Below, piece after piece: positions 22,666 to 31,986 of a stretch of DNA of 64,000 nucleotides. Source of the stretch: Datura wrightii. Its lineage: Eukaryota > Streptophyta > Magnoliopsida > Solanales > Solanaceae. The position numbers and the translations under genes were made by a program. The notes below the pieces were generated by a model. The model saw only the letters and a program-made list of their open reading frames with translations, did no database searches and was not told the DNA's origin. The stretch covers positions 7,918,501-7,982,500 of the forward strand of contig JASDFA010000008.1 of assembly GCA_035772735.1 (NCBI GenBank), in the 5' to 3' direction. How positions within the stretch are numbered: position 1 is the stretch's first letter; every line of letters begins with the position of its first letter.

Positions 22666-24465
22666 CTTACCCCACACTTAAAACCTTGTTCGTCCTCGAA
22701 CAATAATCTCACATCTCATGCAATTGACACCCAAGCATAGATACTTTGGCTCGACAATTCAAGCTACGGTTATACCGATTATTTAACATAGCAAATCATC
22801 AAGAAAACATGCATAGTCTCATCAATACACTGACATTCAACACATTAAGACCTCCTAGACTCAAGAGTCGACTCTCGATCTCGACAAACTCATGAAAATC
22901 AGCTGATCAAGATATCCGACACGAAATTCAGTCTCTCATCAAGCATGTGCCCTCACAACACAAGAGAATTTCCCCCTTTTCAATCATATGATCTCAAAAA
23001 CATTACATGTAGGGGCATATGAACACGATTTTGCTCTCTCTCCCAAAGAATTCACATGCATCATGTCATGACCCATAAGCTTGCCTCTAGTGTATTACTC
23101 CACTAATATAAGGAAGAGTGATGTAAGATCACATAGCACTTAACGGGTTGTAATGTAAGCTAAGGAACTAGTAAATACTGGGCTAACCAATAATAGCAAC
23201 TAGCATCCTTAAGCGCTTTTCAATACATCCCACCACATTATGGGCATTGTTTCTTCCTTCATCCTCCCCTTCTTGAAGTCTTTCTTTATTTTTGTTGCCA
23301 TTTCTTTAAGCACACTCGACTTAATAACAAAGATTAGTTATACATCTTCATTTTATTAAATTCGACAAGTGCACCCTTGAATTTTTCTTTACTTTCACCA
23401 CTTCGCGTTTCCTTTCTTTTTCACACTTTTCACTCCTTAACACTGTGGGAAAATTATTTTTCTTTAGCGCTTAAGAGTTTTGGATCAAATTCATGGATAA
23501 TGAAAAGAAGGGCTTAAGCTCGGTTTGTACCTTTTCGACGAAAGAAAAAAAATAGGCTAATGGCTCAATGGGGCTAACTAGGATGTACATTCAAGGTAGG
23601 TATGATAATGGAAAAACTTTCGGTTAAATCAAAGAAATGCCTACATCCTTTCCTACACTACACATCCTTCATTTCGTTTCGTACACACACCAGGAAAGTT
23701 CTAGACACTTCACAGTAGCATGGAATAATCGAAACCTCACCACACACTCATTGCACATGCTCAACTCAAGACATATTCAAAGACTCTTCAATCATCTAAT
23801 CACAAGAATTCAAACATTAAGCCTCAATCACACCGAATCGAACTCTATGGTCTAGGTACCTCAACACGTTTACAAAGTTGCATGCTTTCATACAAATCAC
23901 CTTTGCATTCTAAATATCATGTACAACACGCAACAAGAATTCCGAACCATAAAGTAACAACACGTTTGGGATACAAACAAACAAAAGAAAAAAATTAAAA
24001 GAACGAAAAAAAACTACTCCTATCGACTATATTTCCCTTAAGATGGTCTTCATCCATCCATCATAGGGAACGGTCACTATTCATGACTTCGTTTCAATGG
24101 GACTATTCTCGGTAAAAGCACCGAAAACAAACGCTACGAAACCCAATCATAAGAATATTTCAACAAAAAAATTTTAAAATATCGATAATTTTGATAAAAC
24201 AAAAATATTTACACAACCAGCTAACAACAATTCCACATAGCACACAACAACTTCACATCAATTACAACACCGAATTACCATACAAAACATAAACACCAAA
24301 ATCACAGGGTCACAATTTTTTCACAGGCACCACAACAAAACATGAACATAAACAACAACAAAACAACCAGCACCTAACTACTCCCACCCCACACTTAAAT
24401 CTAACACTGTCCCCAGTGTTCACAAAATTCAGCATAGCACAAGAGTAGGTGGTGAAACTCCCTGA
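22666..24465 (-). other. O 3' untranslated region and purine tract
   Basis: Directly next to the LTR, the minus strand reads TAAGTGTGGGGTAAG (about 22666-22680), a purine-rich tract typical of Athila-type elements. The remaining 1.8 kb, up to the end of the env-position ORF, is AT-rich with no recognised domain. Confidence 0.7.
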
Positions 24466-25698
24466 TCAATCGAAGTATTCAACTTCTTCGTCAGGTGTTG
24501 TTGCCTCATCTCCCATATCTGAATTGCCCCCGCTATCCTCATCTGACTCAACATCTGAGTCATCCCGGCGTGTCTCCTCATCTGTGGGGACATCATTATC
24601 AATGAGCTCCACAAAAGCTGGCCCCACTCGGCATAGAGCCCTGACATTTTTGCCAAAGGGGTAATCTAGCTCGAGCTGCCACAACTCATCTTCTGTTGCT
24701 AGCCTCCTGCCTATTCTCAACTGCAACATCTGCATCCCGAACATGCGGGCCATATATTGATCATCCCGAGCATGTCGCTCGGCTAATATGAGAACTGGCC
24801 TGTGAGTGGTGTCGGGTGCCTTAGTTTTGGTGACGTCCAAGGCACGCCTCTCCATCAGCGGGATGTAGTCTAGGGCCTCCTCCTCAATATCCAGGCCTCT
24901 CAGGAACGTGGTCAGCAAGCCACCAAACCCGTACCTGTGCCCTTGAGGCAACCGGGCTCTCTTCATGGCGGAGATAATCACCGCCCCAACATTAATTTCC
25001 AGCCCTTTTATCAGGGCGTAGACCAAGCACACATGATCCCGGGTGACATCTGTCATGTGCACCCTCGGGATCAGGCAGGAACACACGATCTTAAGCCAAA
25101 TTCTAGCTTCCCTGTTCATTTGAGAGTAGGGAAGTGTCTGATGGTAGCCCCTCTCCTTATGCCTGCTCCACCGTGCTGTAGAACGGGCTACACACAGAGT
25201 GCGTTTGATATCCACATATGGTGGACTGATGTTCAGCTGCCGGAGTACATGGGCGTTTGTGTCCCGCGCCCCCAAAATGGCATTAAGGTGATGGGGCTCA
25301 AAGGTGACTACCTGCCCTCTTATCTTGACGGTGTGACTACGGAGTGTCGAGTTCCAGTTGGCGTAGAACTCCCGAATCAGGTGGAGATTGCACTCCTTGG
25401 GCTCTTCAAAGATGAAGATCATCCCGGCAACATCAATCCTATGTACAATTCTGGGGAATTCCTGTGCCAACGGCTCTCTTGCAATGTGCGCCTCGGGGAA
25501 GTATTTGTTTTCCTTGTGCTTTGCGTACCACTTCTTCCCTTCGTCTGTCACCCATCGGGTTCCATATTGATGGCGTTGGCCATGCGGAACCGCTGGTGTT
25601 GTTGGGACTGCTGTTCCCGGTCGAATTCTTTTCCTCCCGGCGCCCGATGTAGATGCGCCCTTTCCTTTCTCTTGCCTGCTTGCCATTGTTCCTGTCAA
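24466..25698 (-). CDS. 410-codon ORF in the env position of O (plant-transposon-type protein)
   Basis: Uninterrupted ORF between pol and the 3' LTR, the place of the third ORF in Athila-type elements. Residues 1-45 are basic and low in complexity (RQEKGKGASTSGAGRKRIRP). The middle (about 50-330) has the pattern of the domain found in many plant LTR elements, annotated as putative plant transposon protein: REFYANW near residue 129, VKIRGQVVTFEPHHLNAILG, then EARIWLKIVCSCLIPRVH and DHVCLVYALIKGLEINVGAVI. The last 40 residues are strongly acidic (DDSDVESDEDSGG and onward). I see no signal peptide and no clear membrane span, so an envelope function is not supported. The start at 25698 could also be the Met at residue 5. 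The function of this protein class is unknown to me. It is the most intact frame in the element, while RNase H and integrase are gone. The 275-codon frame on the other strand is its shadow. Confidence 0.75.
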   Translation of the reverse strand: MTGTMASRQEKGKGASTSGAGRKRIRPGTAVPTTPAVPHGQRHQYGTRWVTDEGKKWYAKHKENKYFPEAHIAREPLAQEFPRIVHRIDVAGMIFIFEEPKECNLHLIREFYANWNSTLRSHTVKIRGQVVTFEPHHLNAILGARDTNAHVLRQLNISPPYVDIKRTLCVARSTARWSRHKERGYHQTLPYSQMNREARIWLKIVCSCLIPRVHMTDVTRDHVCLVYALIKGLEINVGAVIISAMKRARLPQGHRYGFGGLLTTFLRGLDIEEEALDYIPLMERRALDVTKTKAPDTTHRPVLILAERHARDDQYMARMFGMQMLQLRIGRRLATEDELWQLELDYPFGKNVRALCRVGPAFVELIDNDVPTDEETRRDDSDVESDEDSGGNSDMGDEATTPDEEVEYFD

Positions 25699-26827
25699 AT
25701 CAAACAGACAGTCCCAATGTTATTCAAATCAAAATTAGCTTCGACTAAGGTTGGGTTAAGCTAGGCCACCCCACACTTAGTCCTTAGCCACAATTACGAC
25801 ATTACGGCAAGACAATTCTCACTTTCCAATTTACAAAATAACAACAACATGCCTCGTGCATTCAGAGAATTCGATGGAATAAATTCTACGTACTACTCAG
25901 ACTTCGTACAGCTAATCAAAATATCACCATCGATACCATTTCATCACATAGCACTTAGCAAAAACTTCTCTCAACACAACCTATGCAATTCACCAATTTT
26001 TATGCAATTCAACAATTTCATTCTCCCGAGAATCCATCATTTATTTAGCATATTCACATCAAGCACAACACAATTCACCTTTCGCAACATGCCCAACCCA
26101 TAATATTCACATTTTCAATCACATTTAGTTTCTTCGAATCAAATTCTAACCCTAGCTACATATTTCACCAAAATTCGATCAAGCATGTATTTATCGAGTT
26201 CATATAATCAAAATGATACTACGAACATCAATCAACAATAACTTAAATGAATTCAAGCTCAATTTACAATTAGGGCAAGGTTTACTCATCTCACATGCTA
26301 AAAATCGAAAAATTAGTGAAGAATTGAGACAAAGTTAAAGAACATACCATTAATTCGATGAAATCAAAGAAAAGTTGAAGAAAACTTGTGCCTACGTCCG
26401 TGTCACGTAGGGGAAGGGGGGATTTTTGGGTGTTTGTCATGGAGAGGATGAGAAATGGGGAAAAAATGAGGGAATCGGGGTTAAAAAGGAGGTTTTTCGC
26501 GCGGTTCACCCGGCGACCCGGTGTGACCCGTCGCGATTAACACCTCAATGTGTCATGAAGGGTAAAGCGGAGCACCCCCTCCGTGACACGGAGCCATCGT
26601 GCAGGCTCACTATTTTGCCACTTTTTATTATTTTCACCTCGATTTTTCCTTTGCGATCCTTTGCATTTTTACCCTCCGTTCAACCTGAAATTTATCTCAC
26701 AGCAAGAAATTGGTTAGAATTCATAGGTTTCAACATAAAACACAATATTTTGTTTTTATTTTTATTTTTCTATTTTTCTCTTTTTTTCTTTCTTTTCTAC
26801 TAATTCTACTCAAGTATTACAACAATT
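25699..26827 (-). other. O spacer upstream of the env-position ORF
   Basis: No domain is recognised. It contains a pyrimidine-rich stretch on the plus strand at 26745-26805 (A/G-rich on the coding strand) and, at about 26550-26610, a degraded copy of the GTGACACGGAGCCATCG hairpin words that are otherwise confined to LTRs. Confidence 0.6.
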
Positions 26828-26875
26828 TCATGGGTTGCCTCCCGTGCAGTGCCTGGTTTACCGTCGCGGCTCGAC
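26828..26875 (-). other. Conserved post-pol block with short stem-loop (TGGGAGGCAACCCA type)
   Basis: The minus strand reads GTCGAGCCGCGACGG, then AGGCACTGCACGGGAGGCAACCCAT split over the block. GGG/CCC around AGGCAA can pair. The same block with few changes occurs in T at 54149-54195. From general knowledge it is common at the end of pol in Athila/Tat-lineage elements. Here it lies between the last pol remnant and the env-position ORF. Confidence 0.65.
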
Positions 26876-26962
26876 GTCATTGAAGCTTAGTCATCCTCTA
26901 GGGTGACAGACGTCTTCTCTCGATTACCGTCCTCACCCCTATCCTGCTTACACCGATGCCCA

Positions 26963-27690
26963 TTAACTGCGACCGTGGCATTTCGATCTTCTTGCCACGA
27001 TTCCAGTTTTGGGGGGGTCCTTCACCGGTGGTTTTCCCACTGGCTCTCGCGAATCAACACTTTGAGCAATATTTGCTCGATCAAGCACGTTGATCACTGA
27101 GAGTTCCTCATACACGGCCGGAAACTTCGTGGCCTTGTACACATCAAATACCTCCACCTTGTCGTGTGCCCGCATGGTTAGCTGCCCTGCAGCTACATCA
27201 ATCAGCGCTTTCCCTGTCGCCAAGAAAGGACGTCCCAAAATAAATGGGACTTCCACATCCGGCTCAAAATCCAGCACAACGAAGTCTACCAGGAAGATAA
27301 GGGAGCTCACTTGCACCAACATGTCCTCCACAATGCCATCTGGTCTGGCAAAAGAACGATCCGCTAGGTTCAAGATCACTGTCGTTGGTCTAGGACTGCC
27401 TAGCCCCAATTTCTTGAATACCGATGTCGGCATCAAGTTAATGCTTGCTCCCAAATCGCATAATCCGCGAGCTCGGATACTTTGCGCGATTGTAAGTTGA
27501 ATTGTAAAGCTCCCAAGGTCCTTGATCTTTGTGGGCAACCTATTTTGTATCCGGGAAGTGCACTCCTCCGTAAGCGCGACCGTAGCGTACTCCGTCAACC
27601 TGCTTTTGTTTGCCACGATGTCCTTGATATATTTTGCGTACTTCGGCACTCCCTGCAAAACATCAACAAGAGGTAAATTAATGTGTACCT
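26963..27690 (-). pseudogene. Second, displaced protease copy of O
   Basis: A second copy of the Athila gag-protease linker and retropepsin lies downstream of RT instead of RNase H and integrase. It starts VHINLPLVDVLQGVPKYAKY and carries RGLCDLGASINLMPTSVFKKLGL, where DLGAS is the catalytic motif, then DFEPDVEVPFILGRPFLATGKALIDV. The catalytic motif is intact here; the upstream copy has DLEAS. Upstream it is joined to RT text (FELDDECVKAFE) with the 7-base AGGTACA shared by both parents at 27684-27690. After VDSREP its text diverges from the other copy. It is open for 255 codons. Whether it is expressed is unknown, since RT sits in another frame. Confidence 0.8.
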
Positions 27691-28790
27691 CGAATGCTTT
27701 AACACACTCATCATCCAACTCAAACTTCACCTCTTTTTCTAACTCTGCATAATGGTCTAGAAATTTTGGAGAAGTTTCTGATGAACCGTCTGTAGAAGCC
27801 TACATGCCCAAGAAAACTGCGAACACCTTTCACCGACACAGGTGGTGGTAACTTCTCAATAACCTCGATCTTTGCATGATCGACCTCCAACCCCCTGCGA
27901 GACACTTTGTGGCCAAGGACAATGCCTTCCTTAACTAAGAAATGGCATTTCTCCCAATTTAGTACAAGGTTGGATTCTTCGCAGCGAGCCAGCACCCTGT
28001 CAAGATTCTGCAAACAGGTAGCAAACGAGTTACCGAAAACAGAAAAATCATCCATAAATACCTCAACAAAATCCACCACCATGTCGTGGAAAATAGCCAT
28101 CATGCATCTTTGGAATGTGGCGGGTGCATTGCATAACCCAAATGGCATTCGTCTAAAAGCATATGTCCCATAAGGACAGGTAAAAGTAGTCTTCTCTTGG
28201 TCCTCCGGAGCTATGGCTATTTGGTTATAACCAGAGTACCCATCAAGGAAACAATAATATTCCTGTCCAGCCAACCTATCTAATATCTGATCAATGAATG
28301 GGATAGGATAATGATCTTTCCTTGTGGCTTCATTAAGCTTTCTATAGTCCATGCAAATCCGCTAGCCTGTGACGGTTCGTGTAGGAATCAACTCATTTTT
28401 CTCATTGGTGACCATGGTCATCCCTCCTTTCTTTGGAACGCACTGAACGGGGCTGACCCAGTCACTGTCTGAAATCGGGTAGACCACACCTGCATCAAGC
28501 CACTTAATTATTTCTTTCCTGACCACATCCTTCATTGCCGGATTTAGCCTTCGCTAAGGCTGAACGGTTGGTTTTGCTCCTGTCTCCATGAAAATCCTGT
28601 GTGTGAAAAAAGCTGGATTGATACCCTAAATATCTAACATTTGCCAACCCATTGCTTTCTTCCTTTTTTTGAGGACACCCAATGCTTTCTTCTCCCGTGC
28701 CTCCGTCAATTCTGCGGAGATGATAACTGGAAAAGTCTCATATTCTCCCAAAAAGATATATTTTAAATGGGGGCAATTCTTTCAATTCCA
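27691..28790 (-). pseudogene. Reverse transcriptase of O (Athila type)
   Basis: The N-terminal lead (FLGEYETFPVIISAELT, AREKKALGVLKKRKKAMGW) lies at about 28780-28630. Palm text follows: AGVVYPISDSDWVSPVQCVPKKGG, MDYRKLNEATRKDHYPIPFIDQ, CFLDGYSGYNQIAIAPEDQEKT, RRMPFGLCNAPATFQRCMM. The catalytic motif is VEVFMDDFSVFG, as usual in Athila. Then CHFLVKEGIVLGHKVSRRGLEV and FLGHVGFYRRFIRNFSK. Open from 28352 to 27720, with a stop near 28560 (VQP*RRLN) and another before RICMDYRK. A frameshift after ISRPLC puts LEKEVKFELDDECVKAFE in the next frame. The RNase H that should follow is replaced by the second protease. Confidence 0.87.
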
Positions 28791-28857
28791 GCTTTGGTGC
28801 TTCCTCAACGGATGATTTCGGTAATGGTTCCAGAGACCTCATTAGAGATTGAAATTC

Positions 28858-30120
28858 CTATTTCCTTGGATTCCTTTGTGACTCATTCAGCATTTGTGCC
28901 ACCTCATAAGCATCTCTATCTCCAAAATGATTGGAGTTCATTAACACTCTTTTCAATGGGTCTTGAGATTCAACAATCTGATGAATTTCTTCTTGATCAA
29001 CCACACTGATTGCTGAAAGCTCCTCATGTATGGCCGGCAGCCTCATGGCCTTAAACTCATCAAATACCTCAACTTTGTCCTGTGCCCGCATGGTTAGCTA
29101 CCCTGCAGCTACATCAATGAGCGCTTTCCCAGTTGCTAAGAAAGCACGTCCCAAAATAAATGGGACTTCAGCGTCTGGCTCAAAATCTAGCACGACGAAA
29201 TCTACCGGTTAGATAAGGGAGCCCACTTGCACCAACACATCCTCCACAATGCCATCAGGTCTGGCTAAGGAACGATCCGCTAGTTGCAATATCACTGTTG
29301 TTGGTCTAGGACTCCCTAGACCCAACTTCTTGAATACCGATGTCGGCATCAAGTTAATGCTCGCTTCCAAATCACATAATCCGCGAGCTTGGATACTCTG
29401 CCCAATTGTAATTTGTCTTGTAAAGCTCCCAGGGTCCTTGATCTTTGTGGGCAACCTGCTTTGTATCCGGGAAGTGCATTCCTCCGTAAGAGCCACCGTA
29501 GCATACTCAGTCAACCGACTTTTGTTCGCCACGAAGTCCTTAATATACTTTGCGTACTTCGACACTCCCTGCAAAACATCAATAAGAGGTAAGTTAATAT
29601 GTACCTGTTTCAGCACCTCCATGAATTTCTTGAAACACGCCTCCTCCTTGTGTTTCTTTAATCTTTGAGGGAACGGGGGTGGTGGTCTCTCTAGTTCAGC
29701 CTCCTTTTTCTTCCCCCTCTCTTCACTTTGCTCCCTCTCACTTTCTGCTGCTCCCGACTGTTGAGGTGGTCTTTCTGGTTCCACCTCTTTAAGCTGCAAG
29801 CCACTCCTTGTGGTCACTACATTCACCTGCTTGGGGTTGGGATCCGTGTCGCTCGGGAGTCCTCCTCTAGGCTTGGTGTTTTGGGCTCCAGCAAATTGCC
29901 CAAATTGATACTCCAGTGCCTTGGTAGCTAACTGGTTGTTCTTTACCTCGGCTGCCGATTTCACATAGTCAGCCTGCAATTGAGCTTGGTTAGCTATCAT
30001 TGTCTTGAACATCTCCTCAATGCTGGGTGATGGTGGTGGAGGAGTTGCATTGTTGCTTCTATATTGTGCCTGATAGTTCTGCTGTCCTCCTTGATTCCTC
30101 TGCGCCCCCTGACTCGAACT
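28858..30120 (-). pseudogene. Gag C-terminal part and first protease copy of O
   Basis: It continues the gag frame after the TAA at about 30121. Open from 30012 to 29209: coiled or linker text (FKTMIANQAQLQADYVKSAAE, ALEYQFGQFAGAQNTKPRGG), a charged Pro-rich stretch (PERPPQQSG, RPPPPFPQRLKKHKEEACF), then KQVHINLPLIDVLQGVSKYAKY and the protease, CDLEASINLMPTSVFKKLGLG. The catalytic DLGAS reads DLEAS, so this copy is probably inactive. After a stop near 29209 the frame resumes at 29091-28858 (RAQDKVEVFDEFKAMRLPA, EELSAISVVDQEE). It corresponds to the second copy at 27690-26963. Confidence 0.82.
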
Positions 30121-31248
30121 TTACCCTTGATGGTTATTGCTACCCCAAGAGAAATTCGGCTGATTTCTCCAGTTGGAATTGTAGTTGTTGCCATACTGTA
30201 GATGGTTGTTTCTCTGTACATTTCCCACAAAGTTCATTGAATCAGGATTTGCTCCACAACACTCAGCTGAGTGTTCACTACTCCCGCATACTTCACACCA
30301 AATATGCTGCACTACATTCACTAGGGCTTGAGATTGGTTCATGCTCATGTTACTGAAGTGGGTGTTGAGTTGATTCTGTAAAGTAGCTATCTGTGCAGCA
30401 ATAGCTGTGAAACCATCCACTTCTAACACTCCCGCTGCTTTACTCGTTCCTCCTCTTAACGAGTCCGCATTCCACTCCGGATTTCCCTGTGAAATATGAT
30501 TCAACAAGGTATACAGCTCCTCATAAGTTTTCTCCAATGCTTGCCCCCCAACTGTTGAGTCTAGCAAGATTTTTGTGTGGGGTTCCAAACCCTCTATGAA
30601 AGTATGCACTAGCACTTCATTGGATTGGTGATGATGAGGACAATCCTGTAACATAGATTTGAATCTCTCCCATGCTTGATACAGATTCTCTCCCTCTCTC
30701 TGTTTAAAACTTAGAATTTGACTTCTAAGTCTTGCTGTTTTACCGGATGGAAAAAAACGTATCAAGAATTTCCTTGCAAGATCATCCCACGTAGTAATAG
30801 AATTAGGTGGCTCATCTTTCAACCACCTCTTGGCTTCTCCCAAAAGTGAAAATGGGAACAATGTAAGCCTGACATAATCAGATGACACTCCCGCGGGGAT
30901 GTAAGTGTCACTTATCTCCAAGAAATTTTGGAGATGTTGCTGTGGATCCTCATGAGGGAGACCTGTGAACTGTTCGCTGGTGTGCAGCAATTGCACCATG
31001 TTCTGCTTAAGCTCGAACCTCCCTCCTGGCTCAGGTTTGCGGATGCTAGATGTGACATTATTAGCATGTGGGATTGCCACCTCGCGAACTGGCCTAGCTG
31101 CCATGTCATCGGGCACTAACATTGCCCGTATAACTGGTGGATTCTGTTGTTGCTCCATAATTATTTGTCTGAGCAACTGCAACTTTTTCTCTAGAGCTTC
31201 CCTCTTTTGACGATGAAATTGTCTTTCCGGCTCTAAATATGAGTCCAC
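30121..31248 (-). CDS. Gag of O (Athila type), 375 codons to a stop
   Basis: Capsid protein of an Athila-type element. The ATG at 31248 gives MDSYLEPERQFHRQKREALEKK, a predicted helical or coiled leader. The core gag domain spans about residues 75-270: ELKQNMVQLLHTSEQFTGLPHEDP, HLQNFLEISDTY, RLTLFPFSLLGEAKRWLKDEP, WDDLARKFLIRFFPSGKTARLR, ILSFKQREGENLYQAWERFK and LVHTFIEGLEP. Near residues 318-330 a zinc-knuckle-like CEVCGSSEHSAECC follows. An in-frame TAA at about 30121 ends it just before the linker to the protease. Continuation in the same frame shows that the stop is a later mutation, or possibly a programmed gag/pol stop, though the former is more likely. It would assemble cytoplasmic virus-like particles. 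It is a well-preserved frame in a defective element. Confidence 0.85.
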   Translation of the reverse strand: MDSYLEPERQFHRQKREALEKKLQLLRQIIMEQQQNPPVIRAMLVPDDMAARPVREVAIPHANNVTSSIRKPEPGGRFELKQNMVQLLHTSEQFTGLPHEDPQQHLQNFLEISDTYIPAGVSSDYVRLTLFPFSLLGEAKRWLKDEPPNSITTWDDLARKFLIRFFPSGKTARLRSQILSFKQREGENLYQAWERFKSMLQDCPHHHQSNEVLVHTFIEGLEPHTKILLDSTVGGQALEKTYEELYTLLNHISQGNPEWNADSLRGGTSKAAGVLEVDGFTAIAAQIATLQNQLNTHFSNMSMNQSQALVNVVQHIWCEVCGSSEHSAECCGANPDSMNFVGNVQRNNHLQYGNNYNSNWRNQPNFSWGSNNHQG

Positions 31249-31374
31249 TAGCTCCTTGTCTCTTGCCAGTGTTCAACAGAAATTAGTATCTGCAAAATAC
31301 AGGCTAAGACCAAGTTGTCAACACTAAGAAGAAATAACAAACTAACACTTAAGAAAAATTTACCGATTGCCAGT

Positions 31375-31391
31375 CCCCGGCAACGACGCCA
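31375..31391 (-). other. Primer-binding site of O, tRNA-Asp type
   Basis: The minus strand reads TGGCGTCGTTGCCGGGG, complementary with one mismatch to the 3' end of plant tRNA-Asp(GUC). It lies 6 bases inside the 5' LTR end at 31398. Usual for Athila/Tat lineages. Confidence 0.82.
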
Positions 31392-31986
31392 AAAACTTGT
31401 TCGGTGTTTTCACAACAACACGCAAGTGCACGTGGTCGAACAAGTAATAAAGTGGCTCAAGTAAGCCAAGTATCGATCCCACAGGGACTGGGCTAGGGTA
31501 ACAATCTACTCAAGTGTCAATAAACCTTAACTCTAAAAATGCAGATAACAGTGTTAAGAAAAGTTTGATATTTTGGTTTCTAATTTTATATTAATTATAA
31601 AACGAATATACAATTTGAGTCTGAACTATAAGTATGAGCATGCTGAGGTTAAACGAACATGTAGAGAAATAAATTATCGATACAATTTGATTAATCTTTC
31701 TTCCGGTTGCTAGTCAAGAATTATTGCCTATGGATTAAAACTCTCGTATTTAACCCAACTTAAGAATCTTGAACCTTCCACCTACATTTCTGTGATAAAA
31801 CAAAATTCATGTTCTAGCCATATAAAACCAATTCCTTAATTGACTAATACGACTTTCAGGTATATTTCTATCCTGAAGGTAAATCAATTCTCAATTTTCC
31901 CAAACTAAGAAAATATCATATCCTATCAATTCACAACTTTCCAATTTCTTGCTCTCTCGAGTGAAATCGGACTTTTTAGATTTACA

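Noticed and set aside
24466..25698. Envelope glycoprotein
   Set aside because: There is no signal peptide, no clear transmembrane span and no glycoprotein-like cysteine pattern. Only the genomic position recalls env.
24937..25764. 275-codon plus-strand ORF
   Set aside because: It lies antisense to the 410-codon env-position ORF of O and shows no family motifs. It is a shadow frame.
30121..30123. Programmed stop-codon readthrough between gag and protease in O
   Set aside because: The TAA lies in a variable linker without a visible downstream structure, and other stops occur nearby in pol. Ordinary decay is the simpler reading.
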